NCBI GenBank assembly: GCA_030425205.1
Contig: JAUIAP010000002.1
Location: forward strand, 248,001-312,000
Length of the DNA: 64,000 nt
Direction of reading: 5' to 3'
Origin: Anaerolineae bacterium
Lineage (GTDB): Bacteria > Chloroflexota > Anaerolineae > Promineifilales > Promineifilaceae
Each line of letters begins with the position of its first letter. Position 1 is the first letter of the stretch. Position numbers and translations under genes: made by a program. The notes under the pieces were generated by a model. That model saw nothing but the letters and a program-made list of their open reading frames with translations. It searched no databases and was not told the origin of the DNA. This document shows positions 29,601 through 38,058 of this stretch, one piece after another.

Positions 29601-29677
29601 ACCCCAACAAACACAAATAACACGCTCAACAGGCGCGCTAACTTACCACTTACCACTTGCCACTTACCACTTGCCAT
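26618..29677 (-). CDS. DUF2723 family polytopic membrane protein (TMEM260-like, GT-C type)
   Basis: Up to 1019 residues. The N-terminal 530 residues hold some 12 transmembrane segments. The diagnostic first outer loop reads VGSADTFEFQVTAPQLGIAHPTGYPLF, the DUF2723 signature (D-x-x-E-F, then HPTGYPLF). The eukaryotic member TMEM260 is a protein O-mannosyltransferase, so a protein-glycosylating role is plausible but not shown. The last 480 residues are soluble and beta-rich and end in a module (LFEVTLNWQSLS, YTVFVQVLDENDTIVGQ, YPTTQWQSGE, YRLVVGFYRL) shared with the other GT-C proteins here. The assigned ATG 29677 lies at the edge of a heptamer repeat, and MASGKWQVVSGK is translated repeat, so the true start may be a few codons later. 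Confidence 0.87.
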   Translation of the reverse strand: MASGKWQVVSGKLARLLSVLFVFVGVISAERALFEAVFPRRTWLGLPLVAVGTAVVGTMLIMAGMRRGRWLVESQAVSEIIPNYFASTVPLLINLIWLFDPTVDLIRSRWIFGFSLWLTLLITIYRKNRSRITHHAPLLLLLLVPLYWATIGRDVGSADTFEFQVTAPQLGIAHPTGYPLFLLLGKLWTLLVPVQSVAMRLNIGTAIYALIACVIVGSLVTKVVEKPIVGIMAGVVFGLRPTFWSQAVGAEVYTLHAVIVAGALWLLWGQIHFVETTGSGQHGGKTATLGQEARLSVLGRWVLLAFWLGLGMTNHVTTVLLLPATIYLYLYNANIQTLKSKISALPKIIVAAILPLLLYLYLPLRWQAVNGEAMGFGRFFQWITGSRFAGALQWRAWLDDGARWGIIGRFFLQEWGWVGLTLIAIGFIYLLLQHRHFAIALLLTWAAFSFYCLNYYVPDLNVFLLPAHLTMAIALGGAIPALALIIERLHARLRGHTTDWQLALGCIIALLLLLDVPETWRQVDQSAPNELTAWATAILEARLAENAAILADSDKFPPLYYLQQAEGLRPDLEIMVLPDEAAYRAELDQRVANGQTVYLARFLPRLPYPLRATTPLVEIAPAQPFADVQTAEPQFIEAGIGLVDQRLELDSTYSDSVASLSLAWRRMADLAAPSQLVYLRWQGESWTTNPISQHPVNNSYPTAAWAVDEVVDDFYLLEKPLVAVAQTVELQIALGVAFRSADSLTWHTLETITLEPRTYTPLTTPVRIWRDGESVNSVAVDRNSRPEKPFSIRLDANTTQPQDWPVALKDGTRITDGCFEQCTAENRLLENERYTWEQHAMLADAGEYELLVQPLGGNVRCGWFGGVREQCEIGRISISGVPLPTGAVNFDDKIGLLSAEIPTPQLTPNGLFEVTLNWQSLSTIEDDYTVFVQVLDENDTIVGQVDSWPVQGTYPTTQWQSGEIVRDPYQVQLAPELESGSYRLVVGFYRLRDLRRLPVLDEAGAIVEDRFVVPNLFVP
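29641..29675. repeat. Heptamer tandem repeat (ACTTRCC x 5)
   Basis: Five head-to-tail units: ACTTACC, ACTTACC, ACTTGCC, ACTTACC, ACTTGCC. The array covers the proposed start of the DUF2723 gene and lies just upstream of the YihY gene on the other strand. It may therefore alter the N-terminus or leader of either gene. Confidence 0.85.
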
Positions 29678-29753
29678 CTATCCAATTATGGCGAAACCCT
29701 CCCGCTGTGACTACAATTGTGTGGGGTCGTTTAGCAATCGGCCGAAAATCATC

Positions 29754-30767
29754 ATGAAAGAACTCAATTGGTTGGCTGGTCTTAAAGCGTTTGGCGGCAT
29801 TCTGAAAAGCGCATATAAAAAGTGGGCGAGTGATAAGGTGCCACGTATCGCATCCTCGCTCGCCTTTTACATTGGCCTTTCGCTTGCCCCGCTGCTGATC
29901 TTTGCCGTCGCCGCTGTTGGTATTTTCTACTCAGGCAAGGCAATTGACGTCCAGATATTTTTGAGTGAGGAAATTGCACCACACCTTGGGCAAAGTGGGG
30001 TTGAGATGATTACAACAATCCTCAACCAATCGAGAGATTCAGATGAGGGTATTATCGCGTCGCTGATCAGTATTGGCGTCGTCATGTTCAGTGCATCCAA
30101 TCTTTTTTATCAAATGCAAGATGCCTTCGATACAATTTGGCGCGTTCCCCACAAAGATACCAAAGGCATTGTCAACCTAATAACGAGCCGACTTCGAGCG
30201 GTTTTGGCGGTCCTCGTTGTGGGCCTCCTGCTGTTTGCAATGGTTGTGCTTAACGGCGTTGTTTCCAAAATCGAAACGTTGATCAACACATTTACGCCGT
30301 TTTTCAGCACGGTTCTACCGCTACTCAACTTTCTGACCACACTAATTTTGCTCACACTGCTATTCACCGTCGTCTATCGACGCATGACACAGGCTAAAGT
30401 CCGCACGACTGACGTATTGCTGGGTGGATTTGTGGCGGCCCTGCTGTTTCAAGTGGGTAACTTTGCGCTCGTTTACTATTTGGCAAACGCCAGCATTGGC
30501 TCAGCTTATGGCGCGGCTGGCTCACTGCTCGTGGTCTTGGTTTGGTTCTTCTACACGATGCAGATCATCTTATTTGGTGCGGAAGTGAGCTACGTTTACG
30601 CGCATGAATATGGCACTCGCAGAGTCTTGATCGATAATCCCGGCCCAAATGGGGAACGAGTCTTAGAGGCGATTGCAGCAAATTCAACACCCGCGCCACC
30701 GCCGCCCGCCGCCAATCCATTACGCACATTTTTTGACAACTTGCGCACGCGCTTTTCAAGATCATGA
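29754..30767 (+). CDS. YihY/BrkB family inner-membrane protein
   Basis: 337 residues from ATG 29754. The open frame extends further upstream, but that part overlaps the divergent DUF2723 gene and reads as non-protein. Features of the YihY/UPF0761 family: the N-terminal RIASSLAFYIGLSLAPLLIF, then FSASNLFYQMQDAFDTIWRV, and six transmembrane helices ending at YTMQIILFGAEVSYVYA. The function of this family is not firmly known. It was once called ribonuclease BN by mistake. A Pro/Ala-rich cytoplasmic tail follows the last helix. The stop codon overlaps the tsaD start (ATGA), so the two genes are probably translationally coupled. Confidence 0.9.
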   Translation: MKELNWLAGLKAFGGILKSAYKKWASDKVPRIASSLAFYIGLSLAPLLIFAVAAVGIFYSGKAIDVQIFLSEEIAPHLGQSGVEMITTILNQSRDSDEGIIASLISIGVVMFSASNLFYQMQDAFDTIWRVPHKDTKGIVNLITSRLRAVLAVLVVGLLLFAMVVLNGVVSKIETLINTFTPFFSTVLPLLNFLTTLILLTLLFTVVYRRMTQAKVRTTDVLLGGFVAALLFQVGNFALVYYLANASIGSAYGAAGSLLVVLVWFFYTMQIILFGAEVSYVYAHEYGTRRVLIDNPGPNGERVLEAIAANSTPAPPPPAANPLRTFFDNLRTRFSRS

Positions 30768-31762
30768 CACGAATTCTCGCCATCGAATCCTCCTGCGACG
30801 AAACTGCTGCTGCCGTCATCCGCAATGGCACAGAGATTCTGAGCAACATTATCGCCAGCCAAACCGACCTGCACGCCCAATTTGGCGGCGTTTTCCCCGA
30901 AGTCGCCTCGCGCAAACATATCGAGGTCGTCTATCCCGTCATCCAACGCGCCATGCGTGAGGCCCACATGGGCTGGGAAGATATCGACGCAATTGCCGTG
31001 ACACAGGGGCCGGGCTTGGTTGGCTCACTGCTCGTTGGGGTGAATGCGGCCAAAGGTTTGGCCCTTGCCCGCAACCTGCCGCTCATCACGGTCAATCACA
31101 TCGAAGGACATATCTACTCACTCTGGCTAACAGAAGACGCCCCAAAAATCCAATTTCCCATTCTGAACCTAATCGTCAGCGGCGGTCACACATCGCTCTA
31201 CCTGATGCGGGATCATTTGACCCATGAATATCTAGGCGGGACGTTGGATGATGCTGCGGGTGAGGCGTTTGATAAAGTCGGCCGATTACTCAATCTCCCC
31301 TATCCCGGTGGCCCTCACATCGACCGTGCCGCACAGGAAGGTGATCCCAATCGCTTCCGTTTCCCGCGTGCGGTTATGACGGACGGTTATAATTTCTCGT
31401 TTAGTGGTCTTAAAACGGCCGTCATGCGGGAAACGCGCAATTACGATTCAGGCCGCCTCCCCGTGAACGACATGGCCGCTAGCTTTCAGCGCGCCGTCGT
31501 CGATGTGCTTGTTCGCAAGACGCAACAGGCGGCTGAAGAGCACCAGGCCACCGCCGTTCACATCTCTGGCGGTGTCTCTGCCAATAGTGAAATCCGTTCT
31601 GCGATGGTGGAAACGCTCGACATCCCCGTGCGCTATCCACCTCTCATCCTCTGCACGGATAATGCCGCCATGATCGGCGCGGCCGCCCACCAGCATTACC
31701 TGCGCCAAAATTTCGCCGATCTAAACTTTGACGTGATCCCTAGTTTGCAGTTGGACGAATAA
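30764..31762 (+). CDS. tsaD: tRNA N6-adenosine threonylcarbamoyltransferase TsaD
   Basis: 332 residues, normal length for the family. It transfers threonylcarbamoyl from threonylcarbamoyl-AMP to A37 of ANN-decoding tRNAs, working with TsaB and TsaE in bacteria. Visible signatures: LAIESSCDETAAAVI at the start, the metal-binding HIEGH (about residue 112), IVSGGHTSLYL, LDDAAGEAFDKVGRLL, the SGGVSAN nucleotide-binding segment and LCTDNAAMIG near the end. Its ATG overlaps the stop codon of the upstream YihY gene. A convergent GT39-type gene ends 19 bases downstream. No other t6A pathway gene is in the window. Confidence 0.97.
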   Translation: MTRILAIESSCDETAAAVIRNGTEILSNIIASQTDLHAQFGGVFPEVASRKHIEVVYPVIQRAMREAHMGWEDIDAIAVTQGPGLVGSLLVGVNAAKGLALARNLPLITVNHIEGHIYSLWLTEDAPKIQFPILNLIVSGGHTSLYLMRDHLTHEYLGGTLDDAAGEAFDKVGRLLNLPYPGGPHIDRAAQEGDPNRFRFPRAVMTDGYNFSFSGLKTAVMRETRNYDSGRLPVNDMAASFQRAVVDVLVRKTQQAAEEHQATAVHISGGVSANSEIRSAMVETLDIPVRYPPLILCTDNAAMIGAAAHQHYLRQNFADLNFDVIPSLQLDE

Positions 31763-31781
31763 ATTCCACTAAACGCTGCGC

Positions 31782-34109
31782 TCACTCTCCATGCACCAAC
31801 TCTCTCGCGAGGATGGTTGGTTCCCCAATCGGCTCTTCCGTTTGCCAGTCATAAAGACCAACGCGATACGCAACGATCCCATCAACCGTCGCCAGCGTAT
31901 GTTGTTGTAAAACTATATCTCCGCGAATCAGTGTTGCAGGATATACGTCGAGAATGTCCGATTGGGTCACAATTTCACCCGCACTGTTGAGTGCATGGAC
32001 GAAAATGCGCAGGGCGGCATCGCTTTGGGCTTGAACTTGCCAGCGTGTTGTAAGTTGTGTGGGGTCTGTGTCGGCAACGGATAGGTCGAGCAGTTGCCAG
32101 CCGTTGTCCCCAGTTACAGTGAGTGGTTCGGCCGCTGGGACTGGTTCATGATTTTCGGCCGAAATCATCCGCATGCCCCCATCGACAGGGAAAATTGTTG
32201 TTGTGGTGGGATTGTAGAAAATCGGCCGAAGTTGATTCGTCCCAAACACCCCCTCTGCTACCTCCTGCAAACGCATATTTGGCAACAACACGGTCAATGG
32301 CTCACCAATCGGTTCCACCTCATACAAAAAGATTGAGTACCCAATTTTTGCAAATGGATCTCGTTCGCGAAACCACGCAAACTCATCTCTCTCATCGAAC
32401 ATCACCCCCTGTAAATTGGTTGCGCTAATCGCATAGATGCCCGGTGCCGGGTTGGATGGATAGAGTGGGTTCACATCAGGATGCACCATGCGCGGTGGGA
32501 AACTTGTCAAGCCGCGATAGGGTATTCCGTAATAGTCTGGCCGCGCCTCCCCAAAATAACTCAGCCAAATCTCTTCTGTACCGCTCTCCTCAACCCATTC
32601 CGCTAATCCCTGTAAATCTTGCCCCCAATCCAAATTGCTATCGACCAGCGCGCGCCAGCCGTTATCTGCGCCACCCGCAAGGCTGTTGAAATAGGCTAAG
32701 AAGTCAGGTGCAATGCGGAAAGTTGTGATCAGCAAAACTAGAGTTAGGGAGATGAACAGAATGGCTTCCTGTCTTCGTGGGAATGACAGCGGTGTTGCGG
32801 TCGTATCGCTTCGCTGCCCCTCTCTTCTTGCGAGAGGACGACTGGACGCAAAAATACCAACCGACCCCGCCAAAATCAAATAAGGCAAAATCGGCAAGAT
32901 CAACCGATACCCAAGATTGACGCTTGTGACCAACGCGAATCCCAGAAAGCCGAGCGGAACGGCCACTAGCATTAGTCTTGTCACGAATTGCTGGTGGGTA
33001 AATGTTGCGGAATCCCCAACGCCCAAGACACGCACGACGTCAGATTTCGCTTGTTTTCCATCGCGGACAAGAAACATCTTGAGCAGCCCAACCAAAATCA
33101 TCCCCAATGTCACCAAAGGCGTTTTTAATGCGAACGCTACTGGAAAGTAGTACCACCAACCCGCTTGCGAATAACTGCCGAGCAGAAAGGTGGCGGCCCC
33201 CTTTGTCGAGCGGTTGCCGATGTCGAGCAGTTGCTCCAAATGACGCGCCAATGGCAACGTTTGGCCTGCCAGTTGTGGCAATGCGGGCAGATTGGCGGGC
33301 AACTGGCTGATCTCAAACCCATACATTCCCCAAAGCGTTAAGAATGAGATGATGGGAAAGAGCAGCATGAAGGGCAGGTGTTTCTTGAGCGGCGCAAGTG
33401 ACCTTACTTGCCAAATTTCGTGTAGCCAAGCTGCGATTATCACAATGCCAAAGAGCGGTACAAACAGCCCCGCCGTAAATTTGGTATTGTTGAGCAAGCC
33501 AAACGTCATGGCAGCAATGATTACATTCTGAATGGTGGGTTTTGAAAGATACCGCCACAGTCCATACCCTGCCAACGTTCCCGCCATCGTGATGCCCAAA
33601 TCGGTTGTGGTCAAACGTGTGTGCGCCAAGATGTTGGGATCGAGCGCAATGAACGCCAACGCGAGCAGTCCCGCTGCATCCTGCCCGCTGACATCCCTTG
33701 CCCAGCGAAACGCCACCGCCGCCAAGAGCAGTCCTAAGAAAACGGTCGGGACACGCGCTAGAAACATCACCTTTTCAACATCATTGCCTATTTCCCAGAG
33801 AAATAGTTCGGCCGGTCGGTGAAAGCTCGATGCTTGCCATGAGGGATCGTCCGTTGGTAGCTTGATCGACTCATCGCCAACAAGCAGGAGCGCATTGAGC
33901 GCGTTAAGCCCCAATGGATGTCCCACGCGCATGTGTTGATTTTCACCACGCAGATAGCCCAGCCCACGCACGATGAACCCCTGCTCGTCAAATGTGGGTG
34001 ACTTCTGCCGCAAACTATAGACAGCCAGTCCAAACATGAGCAGGAGAAAGAAACTCGCGATTAGTTGTGTTTTCCAATTGGGGGGAGAGGGAGGGCGACG
34101 AGGAAACAA
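31782..34109 (-). CDS. GT39-type phospholipid-carrier-dependent glycosyltransferase
   Basis: 775 residues from TTG 34109, with AAAGGAA eight bases upstream. About ten transmembrane helices. The first outer loop has SPTFDEQGFIVRGLGYL, with the D-E pair of the PMT/ArnT superfamily, and RVGHPLGLNAL later in the same loop. FIALDPNILAHTRLTTTDLG matches the conserved second loop of the dolichyl-P-mannose:protein mannosyltransferase-like family. After the last helix (about 490) comes a soluble region, SNLDWGQDLQGLAEW ... WLSYFG, typical of bacterial homologues. The C-terminal beta module (LTTRWQVQ, LRIFVHALNSAGEIVTQSD, YRVGLYDW) resembles those of the other GT-C proteins in the window. It probably glycosylates a surface protein or glycan. 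Confidence 0.9.
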   Translation of the reverse strand: MFPRRPPSPPNWKTQLIASFFLLLMFGLAVYSLRQKSPTFDEQGFIVRGLGYLRGENQHMRVGHPLGLNALNALLLVGDESIKLPTDDPSWQASSFHRPAELFLWEIGNDVEKVMFLARVPTVFLGLLLAAVAFRWARDVSGQDAAGLLALAFIALDPNILAHTRLTTTDLGITMAGTLAGYGLWRYLSKPTIQNVIIAAMTFGLLNNTKFTAGLFVPLFGIVIIAAWLHEIWQVRSLAPLKKHLPFMLLFPIISFLTLWGMYGFEISQLPANLPALPQLAGQTLPLARHLEQLLDIGNRSTKGAATFLLGSYSQAGWWYYFPVAFALKTPLVTLGMILVGLLKMFLVRDGKQAKSDVVRVLGVGDSATFTHQQFVTRLMLVAVPLGFLGFALVTSVNLGYRLILPILPYLILAGSVGIFASSRPLARREGQRSDTTATPLSFPRRQEAILFISLTLVLLITTFRIAPDFLAYFNSLAGGADNGWRALVDSNLDWGQDLQGLAEWVEESGTEEIWLSYFGEARPDYYGIPYRGLTSFPPRMVHPDVNPLYPSNPAPGIYAISATNLQGVMFDERDEFAWFRERDPFAKIGYSIFLYEVEPIGEPLTVLLPNMRLQEVAEGVFGTNQLRPIFYNPTTTTIFPVDGGMRMISAENHEPVPAAEPLTVTGDNGWQLLDLSVADTDPTQLTTRWQVQAQSDAALRIFVHALNSAGEIVTQSDILDVYPATLIRGDIVLQQHTLATVDGIVAYRVGLYDWQTEEPIGEPTILARELVHGE

Positions 34110-34169
34110 TGATGTTCCTTTGTGAAATTAGTCAGGCGAGTGGGCGAAGCCTGCAAAAAATCGAGGGAC

Positions 34170-34198
34170 GGGGTGTGATGATCTCGTCATCACACCCC
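34170..34198 (-). terminator. 12-bp perfect hairpin downstream of the DUF11 gene
   Basis: GGGGTGTGATGA and its exact complement around a five-base loop, 48 bases past the minus-strand stop at 34246. A second, imperfect hairpin (ATGGA ... TCCAT with a CGCGC / GCGCG core) lies at 34205-34234. A short T run follows the first stem on the minus strand only after about a dozen bases. Confidence 0.65.
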
Positions 34199-34245
34199 AT
34201 TTGAATGGATTCGCGCCGCCCGCAGCGCGTCCATCCAATGCTATT

Positions 34246-36144
34246 TTATTGATCCATTGGCTTCACTGTGACCCAATCGATGCGCCATGTCGAGTTGTTA
34301 TATTCGTCAGTTGATCCAAATACGCCGAAGTAGGGGTTCGTGTTGCGCTCAGATGAGACAAACTCAGACTGGAGGATGCCGTTTACATAGAGTCGTTGAC
34401 GATCTGAAAGTACCTCAAGTCGCCAGAGGTTCCAATCTCCTGGAATGACAGGGGTCATGTCTGACAGTTCACGCCATGCACCTTCGTTGTCGGACAAGCG
34501 TTTGATACGGCTGCCACCACAGTTCGGGCAGTCGACCAGACGATCGATTTCTTCCCAGAGCAGTTTCAGAACTTCACCACGACCCGCCTGATTGATAAAG
34601 TTGGCGTTGAAGAAGTTTGAGAAACAGTTGAAGGCTGAGTAGATCGCACCGGGAACGAGACATGGCTGACCATTTGAGTCACCGCGTGTGACGATACCGA
34701 AGCTGATCAAATTGCCGTCGGTCACTTGGAAGACACGCATCTCGATGGCATAGGGAGGTTCTGGTGCAGGTTTCATCGGACTGGCAATACCCCAATCCCA
34801 CTTGTCATCAACCTGCATGACGAACCAGCTTTGGTTCAATTCATAGAAACCGCGCACTTCTTCCAAGTAGGAGGTGCGACGGATCGCCCAATCGCCACCT
34901 GCGTCGTTGAAGTCATCACGATAGCTCCCGACGACGGCAATGGTGTTTGACCAACCGCTGACCTGTCCCGTTGTTGATTCAGACCGAACGCGGTAATAGG
35001 TAACGTTGTTGTAGCTGGCTGGCAAGTCATGTTGATAGCTTAGGCTTCCAACGTTGCTGGCCTCAGAAGGCGAGGTGAATTCTGGATGATCGTCCCACTG
35101 TAAATCGTAGGTGACGTTTGCGCCACCACCATCTGTCCAGCCGACCGTGCGTGCGTTGGCTGAATTCGGTTTTGTAATCAGTGAAATCGTTGGCGCCAAT
35201 AACTCTTTGAAGAGAACTGGCAGATAGTTTGTTTTGCGCGAAATGGGTGGCACGGTGATGGTCGTTTCCGCATCAACGGTCGTTACTTCATTCCCGCCAA
35301 CGATGGTTGCGCTGTTTGTGATGATGCTGCCATTTGTAATGCCTGAGCTGTCGATTTGTGCCTTGAAGGTCAACTCAACGCTGGCCGCTGCACTAATGAC
35401 ACCCGTGAGCGTAATGCGGTTGTCATCGTCGGTGGTTGTGAATTCTGCATCACCTGTCACATCTGTTTCCAACGAGCCCGCCACATAGGTGAGCGTATCG
35501 GGCAGTGTGTCGTCAAGCGATACCGCTTGATCGGCCGATCCGTTGCTGTTACTAATCACAATAGTATAGGTCAACTCGTCGCCGGGCATTGCGCTTGTCT
35601 CATCGACGCTCTTGCTTGAATCAGAGAAGTCGCGTCCTGCGCCGCGTGACGCTGTGCCTGAATTGGCGACGATGGTGGTATCGACGGTGTGAATACCACC
35701 CGTGTCACCCACGATGATGTAAATTTCGTTGAAGACCGTGCTGCCAACGTTGGCAAATGCACCGTTGACAACCACATCATAGCTGACGACGACAGAGCCG
35801 TTGGCGGGGATTTCGCCTTGCCAGAAGGCTGTATTCTTCGCTTGGTCGGTGGTGATTTCGGCCGATCTGCTCGATGCTACAATTGAGTTTGGAACCAAGA
35901 CCAACCCCTTTGGCAGTGGGTTGAGCAAGTTGGCGACAATCGCCTCATCTTCATCATTGACAATTTCGACGGCATACGTGAGTCGTTCGTATGGTTCGGC
36001 CGATTGTTTGTTAACCGTAACCCCCGACACTCGCTGGTCATTTGCCCCTGCAAGCATGACAAAAACGGCCAGACATGCCGCCATTAATGCGACGACAAGC
36101 GCCGATCTTATCCATTTATTTTTTTCAACAGTTGATATATCCAC
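34246..36144 (-). CDS. Secreted DUF11-repeat protein with C-terminal lectin-like domain
   Basis: About 632 residues from GTG 36144, chosen because AGAGGAA lies five bases upstream. ATG 36159 would add five residues. Signal peptide or anchor: WIRSALVVALMAACLAVFVMLAGA. Two DUF11-type beta domains follow (about 40-165 and 185-300), with YERLTYAVEIVNDEDE and DELTYTIVISNSNG and the PLPKGL / TLPDTLTYVAGSL motifs. A fibronectin-like domain lies at about 320-410 (YDLQWDDHPEF, YYRVRSES). A last domain (410-632) resembles concanavalin/LamG folds (YAIEMRVFQV, LWRLEVLSDRQRLYVNG). DUF11 proteins are usually surface-exposed and repetitive. No enzyme motif is seen. The gene is divergent from the two-component system at 36389. 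Confidence 0.87.
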   Translation of the reverse strand: MDISTVEKNKWIRSALVVALMAACLAVFVMLAGANDQRVSGVTVNKQSAEPYERLTYAVEIVNDEDEAIVANLLNPLPKGLVLVPNSIVASSRSAEITTDQAKNTAFWQGEIPANGSVVVSYDVVVNGAFANVGSTVFNEIYIIVGDTGGIHTVDTTIVANSGTASRGAGRDFSDSSKSVDETSAMPGDELTYTIVISNSNGSADQAVSLDDTLPDTLTYVAGSLETDVTGDAEFTTTDDDNRITLTGVISAAASVELTFKAQIDSSGITNGSIITNSATIVGGNEVTTVDAETTITVPPISRKTNYLPVLFKELLAPTISLITKPNSANARTVGWTDGGGANVTYDLQWDDHPEFTSPSEASNVGSLSYQHDLPASYNNVTYYRVRSESTTGQVSGWSNTIAVVGSYRDDFNDAGGDWAIRRTSYLEEVRGFYELNQSWFVMQVDDKWDWGIASPMKPAPEPPYAIEMRVFQVTDGNLISFGIVTRGDSNGQPCLVPGAIYSAFNCFSNFFNANFINQAGRGEVLKLLWEEIDRLVDCPNCGGSRIKRLSDNEGAWRELSDMTPVIPGDWNLWRLEVLSDRQRLYVNGILQSEFVSSERNTNPYFGVFGSTDEYNNSTWRIDWVTVKPMDQ

Positions 36145-36388
36145 AAGTATTCCTCTCATTTGCTGGTAATGGGAAAAGAAAAACCGTTTTACACGGCATT
36201 GTTTGTTTCCTAGTTTGCCTCTTAATGAAACTTAGCACAAATTATAATAACGATATCGCGCGGTTGGTGCATCAATTCCTAACCCTTTTCTCTACGTTTG
36301 CCCTGTTGTCACCGATCTGTAACATCTGTCACGAAATGATGACACGCTTGACACACACACGTGACAACGATCCATTACAATAGATGCC

Positions 36389-37093
36389 ATGAACACAAAG
36401 GTACTCTTAGTCGATGACGAAGCGGCAATTACAGATAATCTCGCCCCCATTTTGGAGCGGGCTGGGTTGACCGTGCGTGTGGCGGGCGATGGCGAAGCGG
36501 CATTGGCGCAAATGCGTGAATTTCAACCCGATCTGCTGATTCTCGATGTGTTGATGCCGCGTCTCGACGGACGTGCCGTGTTGCGTCATTTGCGCCGCAA
36601 CGACAACTGGACACCCGTGATTCTGCTAACGCAGGTTGGCGAATCGGTGGAGCGCACTCTTGCGCTCGAAGAGGGTGCAGACGACTACCTTAACAAACCT
36701 TTTGATCCGCATGAACTGATCGCCCGCATTCGTGCCGTCTTGCGCCGCATGCAAAAGGGGCAACGCTCGCTGGCAGGCGTGATGACGTTGAAGAGCGGTG
36801 TGATTGAGTTGGATCGACAGGCACGGCGGGTGCGCGTCGATGGACAAGAGGTCGCGTTGACCCCAAAGGCGGTTGCCCTGCTCGAATATTTGATGACCCA
36901 CCGCGATGAGCTATTGAGCCGCGAGCAACTGCTCGATGCTGTGTGGGGGTGGGACTATCCAACGGGTACGCGAACGGTCGATACACGTATCGCTGAGTTG
37001 CGTCGCGCCATCGCTGACGATCCGCAAAATCCGACCTACATTCAAACGTTGGCGGGGCAGGGGTATCGTTTTATCGGCCGAATTTCCCCATGA
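36389..37093 (+). CDS. OmpR/PhoB-family response regulator
   Basis: 234 residues. The receiver domain (1-120) has the acidic pair D9-D10 in LLVDDEA, phospho-acceptor D53 in LLILDVLMPRLDG, and the conserved Lys in YLNKPFDPHEL. The C-terminal winged helix (about 135-232) carries LTPKAVALLEYLMTH, LSREQLLDAVWGWDY and TRTVDTRIAELRRAI, then the wing VAGQGYRF-type ending QTLAGQGYRFIGR. The ATG of the kinase gene overlaps the stop codon (ATGA), so the pair is co-translated. The target genes are unknown. The divergent DUF11 gene and the downstream lipoprotein at 38059 are candidates from position only. Confidence 0.96.
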   Translation: MNTKVLLVDDEAAITDNLAPILERAGLTVRVAGDGEAALAQMREFQPDLLILDVLMPRLDGRAVLRHLRRNDNWTPVILLTQVGESVERTLALEEGADDYLNKPFDPHELIARIRAVLRRMQKGQRSLAGVMTLKSGVIELDRQARRVRVDGQEVALTPKAVALLEYLMTHRDELLSREQLLDAVWGWDYPTGTRTVDTRIAELRRAIADDPQNPTYIQTLAGQGYRFIGRISP

Positions 37094-37971
37094 ACCGCCT
37101 AACGCCAATATTTCCCGCCCTCTTGGGTCTGCTGCTGGCAACACTCTGGCAACAGTTTGATTTGCCAAACCCGATCTTCTATTTGCGGATCAGCTTGAGT
37201 TCGCTCCTCTTGCTACTTGGAATCTTGGCAAGCACGATGCTGGCCGTTCTGCACTGGCGCAGACGCCAACAGCAGTCGGCACTACATGCCTTGCGCGACG
37301 AACTGAGCATCGACCGCCGCCGCTTTTTGCAACGGCTTGACCATGAGTTAAAAAACCCATTGATGGCGTTGCGGGCAAGTTTGACCAATTTGAAAGATAG
37401 CGATTCGGCCGAAAGACGCGCCGCCGCATTCAACAGTGCTGAATTGCAAACGGTACGGCTCAGCCGCCTGACGAGCGATTTACGCAAAATCGCCGATTTG
37501 GAGACACGCCCGCTCCAGCGGACAACGATTGACTTGACCGCCCTATTGCAAGAAATTCACGAACTGGCGCAGGAGCAACGCGCCAACGTGACGCTGACCA
37601 TCCCGCAGGCGCCGTGGCCACTGCCGACAATTGACGGTGATTGGGATTTGCTCTTTCTCGCCATCTATAACTTGGTCGATAACGGCATCAAGTTTACGCA
37701 GCCCAGCGACAAAATCGAGCTGCGTGCACGTGAGGATGGCGCGACGATTGTGATAGAGGTAGCGGATACAGGACAGGGCGTGGCGGCTGAAGAACTGCCC
37801 TATGTCTGGGATGAGCTATATCGCGGCACATCAGCACGCGGTATCGCGGGCAGTGGGCTTGGACTGGCACTGGCGCGCGCTATCGTGCGCCGACATGATG
37901 GGTCGGTAAGTTTCGACAGTCGCGCCGGACAAGGCACGCTGGTGGCGATGCGACTCCCATTAACTGATTGA
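37090..37971 (+). CDS. Membrane sensor histidine kinase, partner of the OmpR-type regulator
   Basis: 293 residues. Two transmembrane helices lie close together (about 5-20 and 36-56) with almost no outer loop (QQFDLPNPIFYLRI), so it probably senses membrane state or a partner protein rather than a bulky ligand. HisKA: RRFLQRLDHELKNPLMAL with phospho-acceptor H85. HATPase: N-box LVDNGIKFT, G1 DTGQGV, F-like region, G2 GSGLGLALA. There is no HAMP or PAS domain, and the protein is short for its class. It autophosphorylates on His and passes phosphate to the regulator encoded just before it, with which it overlaps by four bases. Confidence 0.95.
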   Translation: MNRLTPIFPALLGLLLATLWQQFDLPNPIFYLRISLSSLLLLLGILASTMLAVLHWRRRQQQSALHALRDELSIDRRRFLQRLDHELKNPLMALRASLTNLKDSDSAERRAAAFNSAELQTVRLSRLTSDLRKIADLETRPLQRTTIDLTALLQEIHELAQEQRANVTLTIPQAPWPLPTIDGDWDLLFLAIYNLVDNGIKFTQPSDKIELRAREDGATIVIEVADTGQGVAAEELPYVWDELYRGTSARGIAGSGLGLALARAIVRRHDGSVSFDSRAGQGTLVAMRLPLTD

Positions 37972-38058
37972 CGATTTCCCGAATTTCTGGAAAGGACAAC
38001 TGATTTAACACAGAGCGCGAACGAGCCGTTCGCACCATACCCCCTTGGAGGTACTAAG

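Noticed and set aside
36134-36141. A third GATATATC near the DUF11 gene start
   Set aside because: It is a single core without the 11-bp partner and without the symmetric TGA/TCA ends, so it probably is not a site for the GntR regulator.
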